From: Lachnospiraceae bacterium
Lineage (GTDB): Bacteria > Bacillota > Clostridia > Lachnospirales > Lachnospiraceae
Length of the DNA: 64,000 bases
NCBI GenBank assembly: GCA_015058015.1
Contig: SVDM01000005.1
Coordinates: 62,001-126,000, forward strand
Reading direction: 5' to 3'
This document shows positions 1 through 8,308 of the stretch, piece by piece. Both the position numbers and the translations under genes were made by a program. The notes under the pieces were generated by a model, which saw nothing but the letters and a program-made list of their open reading frames with translations, did no database searches and was not told where the DNA came from. Within the stretch, counting starts at the first letter, position 1. The number at the start of each line of letters is the position of its first letter.

Positions 1-1
1 T

Positions 2-400
2 GACTTCCGATTTAACCTGTTGGCCGATACCGAATCTGCGGATAGTATTTTGGCTACTTTAGCAGGAGTATTTGCACCCATATTTGCACCGGTTGGTCTG
101 GGAGACTGGCGGATTGTTTCCTCCCTTATCAGCGGTTTTATGGCTAAGGAAAGTGTTGTTTCAGTGTTGCAGGTACTGTTCGGAGCAGAAGGCGGTATTA
201 CAGCCTTTATGAGTACTTTAGCAGCTGCCTCTCTTTTAGCCTTCAGCCTTCTTTATACACCCTGTGTGGCGGCTGTTGCCTCTGTGCGAAGAGAGCTTGG
301 CCGAAAATGGGCTCTTTTCGTGGTAGTATGGCAATGCTTTGTGGCCTGGATAGTGGCCTTAATTGTTCGCTTAATCGGTCTGGCCGTAGGCCTTGGGTAA
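2..400 (+). CDS. feoB: Ferrous iron transporter FeoB, C-terminal part (5' end outside window)
   Basis: The frame is open from base 2 to a TAA at 398-400 and gives about 132 residues. It contains the hydrophobic C-terminal segments of FeoB, including the stretch 'MAKESVVSVLQVLFG' and the Cys-containing helix 'LLYTPCVAAVASVRREL', both typical of the Gate/FeoB_C region. FeoB is an inner-membrane GTP-dependent Fe(II) permease; only the last membrane helices are present here. The gene ends just before a strong hairpin terminator. Family assignment is by recognition of the C-terminal motif; the GTPase domain cannot be checked. Confidence 0.85.
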   Translation, partial: DFRFNLLADTESADSILATLAGVFAPIFAPVGLGDWRIVSSLISGFMAKESVVSVLQVLFGAEGGITAFMSTLAAASLLAFSLLYTPCVAAVASVRRELGRKWALFVVVWQCFVAWIVALIVRLIGLAVGLG

Positions 401-412
401 TTAGATAGAAGA

Positions 413-447
413 AAGAGTCGATTAAGATACTTTCTTAATCGACTCTT
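413..447. terminator. Bidirectional rho-independent terminator
   Basis: A perfect 15-bp inverted repeat (AAGAGTCGATTAAGA and its complement) with a 5-base loop lies between the convergent feoB and HxlR genes. It has T-rich sequence to the right and A-rich sequence to the left, so it can serve both. Confidence 0.85.
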
Positions 448-451
448 ATTA

Positions 452-880
452 TTATTGCGCTTGTTCTATTTCTGTTTCTATATCAGTATCAAATGCAGCC
501 TCTCCTGCCTGAATAATCTCTATATCATCATCAAACTCTTCATTCTTAGCCCAATGTATGAATCTGTGAAGTATAGGCCACAACTCTCTTCCATGCTCTG
601 TAAGAGAATATTCAACTCTCGGAGGTATCTCCGAATACTGATTACGAATAATTATTCCATCTGCCTCCAAATCCTTTAGAGAAGAGGATAACATGGCATT
701 GGTAATACCTGTAGTCTTACGAACCAAATCATTATATCTTTGTGTTCCATCCATATACAGCGTACATATAATTCTAAGCTTCCACTTTCCCCCTATAACA
801 GCCAAAGCATTGCCAATCGGGCATTCATCCTCGCACGGACACATAATTAGATCCGCAGGTTTGTTCATTATTCTCCCCAT
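452..880 (-). CDS. HxlR-family winged-helix transcriptional regulator
   Basis: The 142-residue product has the HxlR/MarR-like winged helix: 'IGGKWKLRIICTL', then 'GITNAMLSSSLKDLEADGIIIR' and the wing 'PPRVEYSLTEHGREL'. HxlR proteins are small dimeric DNA-binding regulators, often of redox or electrophile responses. The N-terminus carries three cysteines (C-P-C-E-D-E-C-P) before the helical core, as in many family members, which suggests a thiol-sensing role by inference. The C-terminus is unusually acidic. The start at 880 follows GGGAG with 6 bases spacing; an ATG 12 bases downstream is also possible. Its regulon cannot be told from the sequence. Confidence 0.85.
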   Translation of the reverse strand: MGRIMNKPADLIMCPCEDECPIGNALAVIGGKWKLRIICTLYMDGTQRYNDLVRKTTGITNAMLSSSLKDLEADGIIIRNQYSEIPPRVEYSLTEHGRELWPILHRFIHWAKNEEFDDDIEIIQAGEAAFDTDIETEIEQAQ

Positions 881-919
881 ATAGTTCTCCCTTCATCCCT
901 ATATTCTATGCTTCTTAGC

Positions 920-951
920 TACAGAATATACTGTATTGATTACGAAGTCAA
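920..951 (-). promoter_or_regulatory. Promoter and probable operator of the HxlR gene
   Basis: On the minus strand TTGACT (946-951) and TATTCT (923-928) are separated by 17 bases. The -10 is overlapped by the 16-base interrupted palindrome TACAGAATATACTGTA (920-935). A second interrupted repeat, TATTGA with TCAATA, covers the -35 side. This fits autoregulation by the HxlR dimer, which is inference. Confidence 0.55.
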
Positions 952-986
952 TATATATTCCATACTTAATACTCAATTGCTCTATA

Positions 987-1484
987 TCAGTCCCAGCTTA
1001 GTCTATGCAGGTCCCCTTCAAGTTTCATACTTGCAAATTCCTGCTGTCTTAAGGCTTCATACAACATAATTGCTACTGAGTTAGAGAGGTTAAGAGAGCG
1101 AATCTCATCATTCATTGGAATTCGAACACACCTTTTTGCATTATCCTTTAGGATTTCCTCCGGAATACCTGCGCTTTCTTTTCCAAACATAATGTAGCAA
1201 TCCTTCTCATATTGCACTTCCGTATAGACTTTTCGGGCTTTTGTAGTAGCCATATAGATTACGGCTCCCGGATTCTTCTCCTTGAAGTCTTCAAAATTAA
1301 TATATCTTCTGACGTCAAGCTTCTCCCAGTAATCCATTCCTGCTCTTTTTATGCTTCGATCGTCCAGATGAAAGCCTAGGGGCTCTATTAAATGAAGAAC
1401 AGTTCCCGTTGCTACGCAGGTTCTTCCGATATTGCCTGTATTTGCAGGCATTTCCGGCTCCAATAAGACAATATTTAACGACAT
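987..1484 (-). CDS. trmL: tRNA (cytidine/uridine-34 2'-O)-methyltransferase TrmL (YibK-type SPOUT)
   Basis: The product has 165 residues, full length for TrmL. The SPOUT knot motifs are clear: N-terminal 'PEMPANTGNIGRTC', the SAM-binding 'FGKESAGIPEEIL', and the C-terminal knot 'IPMNDEIRSLNLSNSVAI'. TrmL uses SAM to methylate the 2'-OH of the wobble base in tRNA-Leu isoacceptors and works as a cytoplasmic dimer. It is a monocistronic housekeeping gene here, with the ATG preceded by AGGATT. Confidence is high from the motif set. Confidence 0.93.
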   Translation of the reverse strand: MSLNIVLLEPEMPANTGNIGRTCVATGTVLHLIEPLGFHLDDRSIKRAGMDYWEKLDVRRYINFEDFKEKNPGAVIYMATTKARKVYTEVQYEKDCYIMFGKESAGIPEEILKDNAKRCVRIPMNDEIRSLNLSNSVAIMLYEALRQQEFASMKLEGDLHRLSWD

Positions 1485-1634
1485 TGCTACTAATCCTTTC
1501 TTCTTTCCTAACCCATCTTGTGGTATATTTTTCTTTCTTTGGTATGATTTTTAGTGTATTGCTGTATTTACGCGCTTTTGCCTTCCATATTAATATTATA
1601 CCTGATTAGACCTGATTTTTCACAGGCAAAATTT

Positions 1635-1659
1635 AAGGCGCGTCCGATTAACGCGCCTT
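1635..1659. terminator. Terminator after the aminotransferase operon
   Basis: The 9-bp perfect stem AAGGCGCGT/ACGCGCCTT has a 7-base loop. It is followed on the minus strand by AAATTTT and on the plus strand by TTATT. It lies 15 bases after the aminotransferase stop. Confidence 0.8.
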
Positions 1660-1674
1660 TTATTAAATCATCCT

Positions 1675-2844
1675 TTACTTTCTTGCCCGTAGTCTCTCTA
1701 TAAAACTCTTTATGTGTTCTAAGGCTATCTTCAGGTCTTCCAAGGAATACGCGTATGATATACGTAAGAATCCTTCCCCGCACTCACCGAAGGCTGTACC
1801 GGGTACAACTGCTACTTTTTCCTCTTCTAAGAGTTTTGTGGCAAATTCTTCCGAAGACATGCCAAACTCTTTAATACAGGGGAATACATAGAATGCACCA
1901 TAGGGTTCGAAGCAATCCAGTCCCAACTCTTTAAAGGTATGTAAAAGATACCTACGTCTTCCGTTATAAGTGTCTCTCATCATTTCCACATCTTCGTCAC
2001 TGTTCCTAAGGGCATCTATTCCCGCATACTGGCTGTTGGTAGGAGCACACATAATGGCAAACTGATGAATCTTTATCATCTGCTCCATAATCTTGGCGGG
2101 TCCGCAAGCATATCCCAGCCTCCATCCGGTCATGGCAAAGGCTTTGGAGAAGCCGTTTATCAGGATTGTTCTCTCCTTCATACCCGGAAGTGATGCTATA
2201 CTTACATGCTTTCTTCCGTATGTAAGCTCGGAGTATATCTCGTCAGAGAGAACAAATATGTCCTTCTCAATTATAACTTTAGCTATGGCTTCTAAGTCTT
2301 TCTTCTCCATTATGGCCCCTGTGGGGTTATTGGGGAAGGGAAGTACCAGCACCTTTGTCTTGGGTGTTATAGCCTCAATCAGCTCTTCTGCAGTAAGGCG
2401 GAATTCATTCTCTGCCTTCAGATTGATAATAACCGGCTTTGCCCCTGCCAAGATTGCACAGGGCTCATAGGATACGTAGCTTGGCTGAGGGATAAGCACT
2501 TCGTCCCCGGGGTTAATCATTGCCCTAAGACCCAAATCAATGGCCTCACTACCTCCTACGGTTACCAACACCTCTCCATTGGCCTCATATTCAACGTTAT
2601 ATTTTCTCTTTAAGTAGTTACAGATCTCAACTCTAAGCTCTTTTAGTCCGGAGTTAGAGGTATAGAAGGTCTTTCCCTTTTCCAGTGTATATATGCCCTC
2701 ATCTCTTATATGCCAGGGAGTATCAAAATCCGGCTCACCAACTCCCAGAGATATGGCATCGTCCATTTCACTTACTATATCAAAGAATTTACGAATTCCC
2801 GACGGCTTTAATCCAACGACTGTTTTCGATAAAGGATCTCTCAT
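1675..2844 (-). CDS. PLP-dependent class I/II aminotransferase (aspartate/aromatic type)
   Basis: The 389-residue product is a fold-type I aminotransferase. Visible landmarks are 'GVGEPDFDTP', the 'NPTG' loop near 173-176, 'LSDEIYSELTYG', and the PLP Schiff-base lysine at about K234 in 'NGFSKAFAMTGWRLGYA'. The C-terminal arginine in 'EGFLRISYAYS' would bind the substrate carboxylate. The chosen ATG overlaps the TAA of the upstream Lrp gene (TAATG), giving translational coupling; an ATG four codons earlier is possible but its spacing from AAGGG is too short. Operon pairing with an Lrp regulator and an AIR-synthase-like protein recurs in Clostridia; the exact amino donor is unknown. Confidence 0.9.
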   Translation of the reverse strand: MRDPLSKTVVGLKPSGIRKFFDIVSEMDDAISLGVGEPDFDTPWHIRDEGIYTLEKGKTFYTSNSGLKELRVEICNYLKRKYNVEYEANGEVLVTVGGSEAIDLGLRAMINPGDEVLIPQPSYVSYEPCAILAGAKPVIINLKAENEFRLTAEELIEAITPKTKVLVLPFPNNPTGAIMEKKDLEAIAKVIIEKDIFVLSDEIYSELTYGRKHVSIASLPGMKERTILINGFSKAFAMTGWRLGYACGPAKIMEQMIKIHQFAIMCAPTNSQYAGIDALRNSDEDVEMMRDTYNGRRRYLLHTFKELGLDCFEPYGAFYVFPCIKEFGMSSEEFATKLLEEEKVAVVPGTAFGECGEGFLRISYAYSLEDLKIALEHIKSFIERLRARK

Positions 2845-3323
2845 TATGATATCCATTCCCTTTTATCTTCTTTTTTTTCGCCGAATATAGTTCCGTGATC
2901 TTTGTATCTCTTTAAAATGAAATGGGTAGCCGTACTTAACACTGAATCCAAGGTTGATAGCTTATCTGATACGAACTGAGCTACTTCCCGAAGGCTCTTT
3001 CCCTCCAAGGTAACAAGCAAATCGTATCCGCCGGAGATAAGATATACTGATTCAACCTCTGCATAATTATAGATTCGCTCTGCAACACTCTCGAATCCCT
3101 GTCCTCTTTGAGGTGTAACCCTAACCTCAATAAGGGCGGACACCTTCTCTAAGGATGTCTTATCCCAATCAATAAGGGTATGATAGCCGCAGATAATACG
3201 CTCTGCCTCCATGGCCGCCACCTCATTAGCCACTGTAATCTCGTCAACTCCAAGCATTATTGCCAGATCTTTTAGATCTATTCTGCTGTTCTTCTCAATA
3301 AATGTTAGTATCTTTTCTCTCAT
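2844..3323 (-). CDS. Lrp/AsnC-family regulator
   Basis: The product has 159 residues: an N-terminal helix-turn-helix (about 1-60, 'IDLKDLAIMLGVDEITVANEVAAME') and a C-terminal RAM/ligand-binding domain ('VYLISGGYDLLVTLEGKSLREVAQFVSDKL', about 90-140). Lrp proteins sense amino acids and regulate amino-acid metabolism. The gene overlaps the aminotransferase start by one base, so it probably regulates that enzyme or its operon. A GGAGTG ribosome site precedes the ATG. Ligand unknown. Confidence 0.9.
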   Translation of the reverse strand: MREKILTFIEKNSRIDLKDLAIMLGVDEITVANEVAAMEAERIICGYHTLIDWDKTSLEKVSALIEVRVTPQRGQGFESVAERIYNYAEVESVYLISGGYDLLVTLEGKSLREVAQFVSDKLSTLDSVLSTATHFILKRYKDHGTIFGEKKEDKREWIS

Positions 3324-3340
3324 AAGTCACACTCCGTTCT

Positions 3341-4321
3341 TTATATTCGAAGTATCTCGTCCGGTTTTGGGGAATCGAGATAGGTTATTTCTTCTTCGTT
3401 GGTAATAATACGGTCATTGCTGTCCGTAAAACGACCTATAACGACGGCATTAATGTTTTTGTCTATTAGTTCTTCTGCCATTTTTTCGCCATCGTTGCAC
3501 GCTATAAGAAGACTTCCTCCTGAAAACAGGCGATACGGGTTTATCTCGAAGATTTCACATATCTCCACCGTCTCCTGTCTCAAAGGTATCTTTTTTATAT
3601 CTATTGTCAGTCCGACACCTGAGGCCCCTGCCATCTCCCAAAGGGCATTATATATTCCTCCCTGTGAGATGTCGTGAATAGCCGTAGCACCGGACTTCAC
3701 GGCGACTGCAGCCTCCGGAATCACAGACATTAACTCTTTCATATACTTAGCATCGTTAATTAAGTCTTGTTTGTATTTCTTGGCAATCTCCATTTCCTTT
3801 GCATTTGCTAAGATTGCCGTTCCTCCCATGGCTATCCACTTCGTAACCAGGATATCCTGTCCCGGTCTTGCCCCAGCAGATGTAAGCATTTTCTTCTTTT
3901 CTACCGCGCCCGCCGCAGTAACGGTAAGTACAGGTTTACTTACCGCAGCGCTTACCTGAGTGTGTCCACCCAAAGCTTGTATCCCCAAGACGCTACAAGC
4001 CTTTTCTATGTCGTCTGTAAGGGCTTTAAGGGTGGCTTCCTCCATATCCTCCGGAAGATATCCCCCAACCATTACGCCAATAGGTCTTGCTCCGGATGTA
4101 ACAAGGCTTCCCACAGCGCTCATTATGCCATACCAAGGAGGAAGATCCGGGATGTCCGGCAACCCGTTGGTGGATATTACAATTCTTTCTTCAGGCTCTA
4201 TATCAAAGGCCGCAAAATCCCCTCCTATGGCAGGCCCTGCCACTACTTCGGGGCGTTTCGTCTTTATTCTTTTTAATACCGACCGTTTTAACACGGATTC
4301 CGATATCTTGCCTGTTTTCAT
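3341..4321 (-). CDS. AIR synthase-related (PurM/HypE/ThiL fold) protein
   Basis: The product has 326 residues with the two-domain AIR-synthase architecture. The N-terminal half includes 'STNGLPDIPDLPPWYGIMSAVGSLVTSGARPIGVMVGGYLP' broken into the usual metal/ATP-binding turns, and the middle has 'IQALGGHTQVS'. The C-terminal half has 'AIHDISQGGIYNALWEMAGASGVGL' and ends in 'LFSGGSLLIAC'. These proteins bind ATP at a dimer interface; HypE and ThiL are relatives, but no hyp or thi genes are near, so the substrate is not assigned. It is the first gene of the operon with the Lrp regulator and aminotransferase (17-base gap). Confidence 0.8.
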   Translation of the reverse strand: MKTGKISESVLKRSVLKRIKTKRPEVVAGPAIGGDFAAFDIEPEERIVISTNGLPDIPDLPPWYGIMSAVGSLVTSGARPIGVMVGGYLPEDMEEATLKALTDDIEKACSVLGIQALGGHTQVSAAVSKPVLTVTAAGAVEKKKMLTSAGARPGQDILVTKWIAMGGTAILANAKEMEIAKKYKQDLINDAKYMKELMSVIPEAAVAVKSGATAIHDISQGGIYNALWEMAGASGVGLTIDIKKIPLRQETVEICEIFEINPYRLFSGGSLLIACNDGEKMAEELIDKNINAVVIGRFTDSNDRIITNEEEITYLDSPKPDEILRI

Positions 4322-4405
4322 TGCTCCCGGTCCTCATTTACGCTTATTTCTTACGATTATACCACAATTACAATGGTTTAACCCATTTTCTTTTAATTAA
4401 TCAAA

Positions 4406-4438
4406 AGAGCAGAGTCACCAAAATGATTCCTCTGCTCT
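4406..4438 (-). terminator. Terminator downstream of the VanW gene
   Basis: The perfect 9-bp stem AGAGCAGAG/CTCTGCTCT with a 15-base loop is followed on the minus strand by TTTTGATTAATT. It lies 23 bases after the VanW stop. Confidence 0.75.
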
Positions 4439-4460
4439 GTATTCACAATTATTATTTATT

Positions 4461-5987
4461 CTATGGCTGTGCCTGTGATGATGGTGTTGTGGAAGGTTTT
4501 TCAGGTTCCTTCGGCGGCTCCGCCGGGGCTGCTGCCGCCGATGCTGCAGCCTGAACCTGCTCAGGACTCTTTGCCTCTATACCTGCTCTTATGGCTGCAA
4601 GCTGTGATTCGCTGGCTCCTCCGGTTCCAACCTCATATACGGAAGGTGTCATCTGATAACTACTGCTGTTAACCTCTGTACGGCTTGTTTCTTTACCGTT
4701 CTCGGTTACAATCTTCCACAGTTTTGCCTTCATTCCCGTATGGGCTTCTCCCACATTAGTGAAGTATCCTACCGGCTGGTTAGCATTTTCTCTTATCTGA
4801 ACCTCCGGCTCTGTAACTGATAATGTCTCGCTTACAAAGGAAAGCTTTCTTCCCGGATCTCTTGTTTCCTGTCCGTAGATATTGAAGAATATTTTACCAC
4901 CTGATGTGCCTCCCTCAATGTAGATAGGAGCATTGGTGTTGTTCCTAAACTTCAAGTCTTTCCAAGTTCCTGCTATAGCTGCATCCATTGACGGTTGAAC
5001 ATATCCTACCATCATGGAGTGATTATCTCTTTGAACAATCTCAAGTTCTGCAAACAATGCCGCATTGTAAAGGGTTGTGGATACCTGACATATTCCTCCG
5101 CCGTAACTCTGTACGGACTGTCCGTTCTCATAAGTACCTCCGAGAACATATCCTGCGGCTGCAGTATAAGGCTCCATAGGCGCATTGGCTGAGAATACTT
5201 CTCCCGGATAAACTACAGAACCGTTAATTCTGCTTGCTCCGTTTTTAATATTGATTACACGTTCTCCACTACCGCATACGGTACTAAATGAACCCAGTAA
5301 ATCCTTAACCTTGGCAAGTTCTTCTACTGAACCCTTTGGCTGTTGAATCATTGCCACCAGTTCAACCTTACGATCTTCTATATTCCATCTTTCGGTGAAG
5401 TACTTGTCTATCTCTTCTCTTGACTTCTCTTCATCAAGAACGATTCCTTCCTGTCCTTCGTGAATCTGGAACTTGCCGTCAACTCTCTTAATTGTTGCAT
5501 CTACAGCTTCTTCGTTGTACTTCTCTGCCATATCTTTTAACATGGTATCAATAGCGTCCTTGTCATATGACAGTTTCAAAGGAATGGTCTTGGTTTCCTT
5601 CTCAAGGTCCTTAATTGCCCCATATCTTTCGAAGATGCTGCCGGCGCGGCCAACATCCATGGCCTCTTTGATAGCCTCTTTATCTGTCCATTCAATCTTC
5701 AACTCATTAGCTGAATAATCCTTCTCGTTCTGGCTTATCTTGAATCCGATGGTTCCTTTCTCGTATTCTGTGATATAGTCAAGAACTTTCTGCTCTGCCT
5801 CTGTCTCTGTCAAATCAGACACATCAACAGGTCCCAGGAATATTCCCGCATGAATTCTGCCTTCTTTTAATGTACTAAGCGGTCCTGCCAATATTGCAAC
5901 GCTGATTCCCAGCGCCAGCACCAAAATGGCAGCAACTGCAATAAGAATCTTCTTCTTATCCAAACTCTTGGTTTTCTTCTGAGCCAT
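4461..5987 (-). CDS. Membrane-anchored VanW-family protein
   Basis: The 508-residue product has a basic N-terminus, one signal-anchor helix (about 14-35), and a peptidoglycan-binding-4 type region with repeated 'T..EA...' helices (about 40-230). A VanW domain follows (about 240-370; 'INGSVVYPGEVFSANAP', 'GGGICQVSTTLYNAAL', 'YVQPSMDAAI'), then a beta-rich G5-like segment. It ends in an Ala/Pro/Glu-rich low-complexity tail of about 50 residues. It should face the cell wall. VanW itself lies in vancomycin operons, but most homologues are chromosomal cell-wall proteins of unknown role, and no van genes are nearby. GAAAGGG precedes the start. Confidence 0.88.
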   Translation of the reverse strand: MAQKKTKSLDKKKILIAVAAILVLALGISVAILAGPLSTLKEGRIHAGIFLGPVDVSDLTETEAEQKVLDYITEYEKGTIGFKISQNEKDYSANELKIEWTDKEAIKEAMDVGRAGSIFERYGAIKDLEKETKTIPLKLSYDKDAIDTMLKDMAEKYNEEAVDATIKRVDGKFQIHEGQEGIVLDEEKSREEIDKYFTERWNIEDRKVELVAMIQQPKGSVEELAKVKDLLGSFSTVCGSGERVINIKNGASRINGSVVYPGEVFSANAPMEPYTAAAGYVLGGTYENGQSVQSYGGGICQVSTTLYNAALFAELEIVQRDNHSMMVGYVQPSMDAAIAGTWKDLKFRNNTNAPIYIEGGTSGGKIFFNIYGQETRDPGRKLSFVSETLSVTEPEVQIRENANQPVGYFTNVGEAHTGMKAKLWKIVTENGKETSRTEVNSSSYQMTPSVYEVGTGGASESQLAAIRAGIEAKSPEQVQAAASAAAAPAEPPKEPEKPSTTPSSQAQP

Positions 5988-6018
5988 TCACATTACCCTT
6001 TCTTTATAATTCCTCAAA

Positions 6019-6040
6019 GCGAGTTTGCCTGCAAACTCGC
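6019..6040. promoter_or_regulatory. Perfect 10-bp inverted repeat in the VanW upstream region
   Basis: GCGAGTTTGC-CT-GCAAACTCGC lies 32 bases upstream of the VanW start. There is no T-tract, so it is more likely an operator or an mRNA leader hairpin than a terminator. Confidence 0.45.
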
Positions 6041-6187
6041 ATAGTTCTCCATATTGAAATTCTTACTGTGATATTGTATCACATTGTATTCATTTTTCAA
6101 TAATTAAGTTGCCATCTTAAGGGATTCATAAGGAAATATCAACCTTTTGGATTACTCCCCCTTTAGGCAACTTATTCTATAGTTTCA

Positions 6188-6216
6188 TTGACACTGTTTA
6201 CAGGTTTAGATATAGT
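6188..6216 (+). promoter_or_regulatory. Sigma-A-type promoter on the plus strand
   Basis: TTGACA (6188-6193), a 17-base spacer and TATAGT (6211-6216) make a near-consensus promoter. It would transcribe rightward through the opposite strand of the tiny gene at 6229-6339 and into the gene starting at 6372. Confidence 0.6.
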
Positions 6217-6228
6217 TAATTTGTGTGG

Positions 6229-6339
6229 TTATCTTATTGCGGATAACACCAGGGGCAATACCATCGCTCCTACCAGTAATACTGCAATAATTATGGCGAA
6301 TATTCTTTTTGTATTCTTACTCTTTTTATTATTAGCCAT
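6229..6339 (-). CDS. 36-residue single-span membrane protein (DUF4044-like)
   Basis: ATG at 6337-6339 follows AGGTGATTTAA, a good ribosome site, and the frame ends in TAA at 6229. The peptide starts with a basic stretch (ANNKKSKNTKR) followed by one hydrophobic helix (IFAIIIAVLLVGAMVLPLVL) and a short tail. This layout is that of the short DUF4044 membrane proteins of Firmicutes, whose role is unknown. It is antisense to the leader driven by the plus-strand promoter at 6188-6216. Confidence 0.65.
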   Translation of the reverse strand: MANNKKSKNTKRIFAIIIAVLLVGAMVLPLVLSAIR

Positions 6340-6371
6340 TTAAATCACCTCTTTTGGAAAGGTATTATCGT

Positions 6372-6971
6372 ATGTTTTGGTTACCTCTTGTTTTAATTGT
6401 CTTCGGAGCCATAGGAGTCCTTCGTTCCAGAGCCATCCGTAAGGAAGAAGCCGGAATGAGAGAATTCTGGGATCGCGAAGAGCAAGCTAATTCTATCAGA
6501 AAACAGGATATTTCTCAATTGGAATATATAACAATTCCTCTGTCGGAGTTGCCCATGAATGAATCAAATGATACAAAAATCACTCAGTACCAGGACACCA
6601 TTCGAAGCCTGTCTGAGCAAAAGATTCTAAACCTTACAGGTATCTCCAACACAGAGCTAAAGCTTCAATACGGCCCTGCCAATCTTGAATTCCTAAGCCT
6701 TGCGGACGGGCGCTTTACCACTCTGGCCAGAACTTTAGCTTCCTGGGGCTGCGCTTTATATGACGAGGGTAACATTGAAGATGCCAGAAAGGTCCTGGAA
6801 TTCGGTATCAGCTGTAAGTCCGATGTCAGCGCCATCTATTTTACCCTGGCTAAAATCTACAAGGAAACCGGCACGGGAAGTATTATTCGGCTTATGGAAT
6901 GTGCCGAATCCCTTAATTCCCTGTCCAAGAATGCCATTATTAACGGTCTCCAGGAAATCGGTGAATCTTAA
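6372..6971 (+). CDS. Membrane-anchored protein with TPR-like C-terminus, unknown function
   Basis: The 199-residue product begins with one membrane helix (FWLPLVLIVFGAIGVL), followed by basic residues, so the rest is probably cytoplasmic. The region about 100-195 has helical pairs resembling tetratricopeptide repeats ('TLARTLASWGCALYDEGNIEDARKVLEFG' and 'SAIYFTLAKIYKETG'). The ATG is chosen because AAAGG stands 9 bases before it; an upstream in-frame TTG at 6354 lacks a site. Its end overlaps the convergent exonuclease gene by 4 bases. No family recognised. Confidence 0.75.
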   Translation: MFWLPLVLIVFGAIGVLRSRAIRKEEAGMREFWDREEQANSIRKQDISQLEYITIPLSELPMNESNDTKITQYQDTIRSLSEQKILNLTGISNTELKLQYGPANLEFLSLADGRFTTLARTLASWGCALYDEGNIEDARKVLEFGISCKSDVSAIYFTLAKIYKETGTGSIIRLMECAESLNSLSKNAIINGLQEIGES

Positions 6972-7675
6972 CGACCACCATACTCGAATCTTATGCGGTC
7001 TATCATACGAGAGGCCGCATTTTTTGTGAGGCTTTCTATCTCACATTCGGGATCTATGCCATATCTGGCAATCAAATCTTTTAAGTATTTTATCTGCTTA
7101 GGGGTAATATCACTTTGTTTCTTAAACTTCATATCGAACCTTACGGGTTCAAATGCCGCTTCATTCCCGTCATACTTTTTCTTTAGAACATCCTCGTAAA
7201 GGATTGCTGCTGCCTTGGCATCCGACAAAGCCCTATGTTTTTCCTCATGCAGCAGGTCAAAATGCGATGTCAAAAAATCCAGACTCCTGCTGGGAAGGTC
7301 CGGTAGAACTTTTCTTGCTATACGAAGGGTATCAATACACTCCCTGTCAAATACTATCTTGTTATTGGTGGCCCACACCTTTAAGAAGGAGTAGTCAAAA
7401 CGTATGTTATGACCCAGTATTACCAAGTCCTCGCAAAAGTCTAACAGATTCTTCATGGCCTCTTTATCCTTAGGGGCTCCCGCCACATGGGCGTCGGTAA
7501 TTCCCGTTAATTCCGTTATTCTTCCGGGGATTTTGACACATGGATCCACAAAGGTGGATATGGTGTCTGTTATCTCCCCGTCTATTACTTTCAAAGCGCC
7601 GATTTCTATAACCTTGTCTTCCTTGGCGGATAGACCTGTAGTCTCAAAATCCAGCGCCACATAGCTATTTACCAT
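6968..7675 (-). CDS. DnaQ-like DEDDh 3'-5' exonuclease
   Basis: The 235-residue product has the DnaQ/epsilon exonuclease fold: ExoI 'ALDFETTG' (D9, E11), ExoII 'GHNIRFDYSFL' near 90, and ExoIII with catalytic His and Asp in 'HRALSDAKAAA'. The last 60 residues ('SDITPKQIKYLKDLIARYGI') form an extra helical domain seen in Clostridial homologues. It degrades DNA or RNA from 3' ends using two metal ions. It overlaps the nth gene by 11 bases, so the pair is translationally coupled and a repair role is likely. It is too short to be PolC. Confidence 0.87.
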   Translation of the reverse strand: MVNSYVALDFETTGLSAKEDKVIEIGALKVIDGEITDTISTFVDPCVKIPGRITELTGITDAHVAGAPKDKEAMKNLLDFCEDLVILGHNIRFDYSFLKVWATNNKIVFDRECIDTLRIARKVLPDLPSRSLDFLTSHFDLLHEEKHRALSDAKAAAILYEDVLKKKYDGNEAAFEPVRFDMKFKKQSDITPKQIKYLKDLIARYGIDPECEIESLTKNAASRMIDRIRFEYGGR

Positions 7676-8291
7676 TTTCTTTGCAATACCTCTTTAAAAA
7701 ACATTCTTCACACTTGGGATTGCGGGCTGTGCAAATCTCCCGCCCAAAGGCAATAAACTGGATATTTATGAGAATCCAATGGTCCTTCGGGATGGCCTTC
7801 ATAAGGTCATATTCTATCTTAACAGGGTCCTCATTCTTCGTAAATCCCAGCCGTCTTGAAACTCTCTTTACGTGGGTATCCACCACTACGCTGGGGTCAT
7901 GATATACGTTCCCTCTTATTACATTGGCAGTTTTTCGACCTACTCCCGCAAGGGATGTAAGGTCTTCCAACTCCGTGGGAACCTCTCCCCCAAACCGGTC
8001 TATTATCTGGTTTGCGCACAATATTATGTTCTTGGCCTTATTGTGATAAAAGCCTGTTGAATGTATATCCTGCTCCAATTCCTTCAAATCTGCCGCAGCA
8101 AAGCTCTCCGGCGTAGGATATTTGCGAAACAGGTCTTTTGTGACCATATTAACCCGCTTGTCCGTACACTGTGCACTTAGGATTGTGGCCACCAGCAGTT
8201 CCCATGCCGAATTGTGGTCTAAGTAACAAATATATTCCGTACCGTATTTCTCATCAAATAAATCAAGTATTTCCCCTGTTCTTTTGGTCAT
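7665..8291 (-). CDS. nth: Endonuclease III (DNA glycosylase/AP lyase)
   Basis: The product has 208 residues, standard length. The helix-hairpin-helix 'LAGVGRKTANVI' supplies catalytic K120, and 'VVVDTHVKR' supplies D138. The C-terminal 4Fe-4S cluster loop is C187-x6-C194-x2-C197-x5-C203. The enzyme removes oxidised pyrimidines and nicks the abasic site in base-excision repair. It is first in a two-gene unit with the DnaQ-like exonuclease. Confidence 0.95.
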   Translation of the reverse strand: MTKRTGEILDLFDEKYGTEYICYLDHNSAWELLVATILSAQCTDKRVNMVTKDLFRKYPTPESFAAADLKELEQDIHSTGFYHNKAKNIILCANQIIDRFGGEVPTELEDLTSLAGVGRKTANVIRGNVYHDPSVVVDTHVKRVSRRLGFTKNEDPVKIEYDLMKAIPKDHWILINIQFIAFGREICTARNPKCEECFLKRYCKENGK

Positions 8292-8308
8292 GGATATCCT
8301 TTCTTCGT

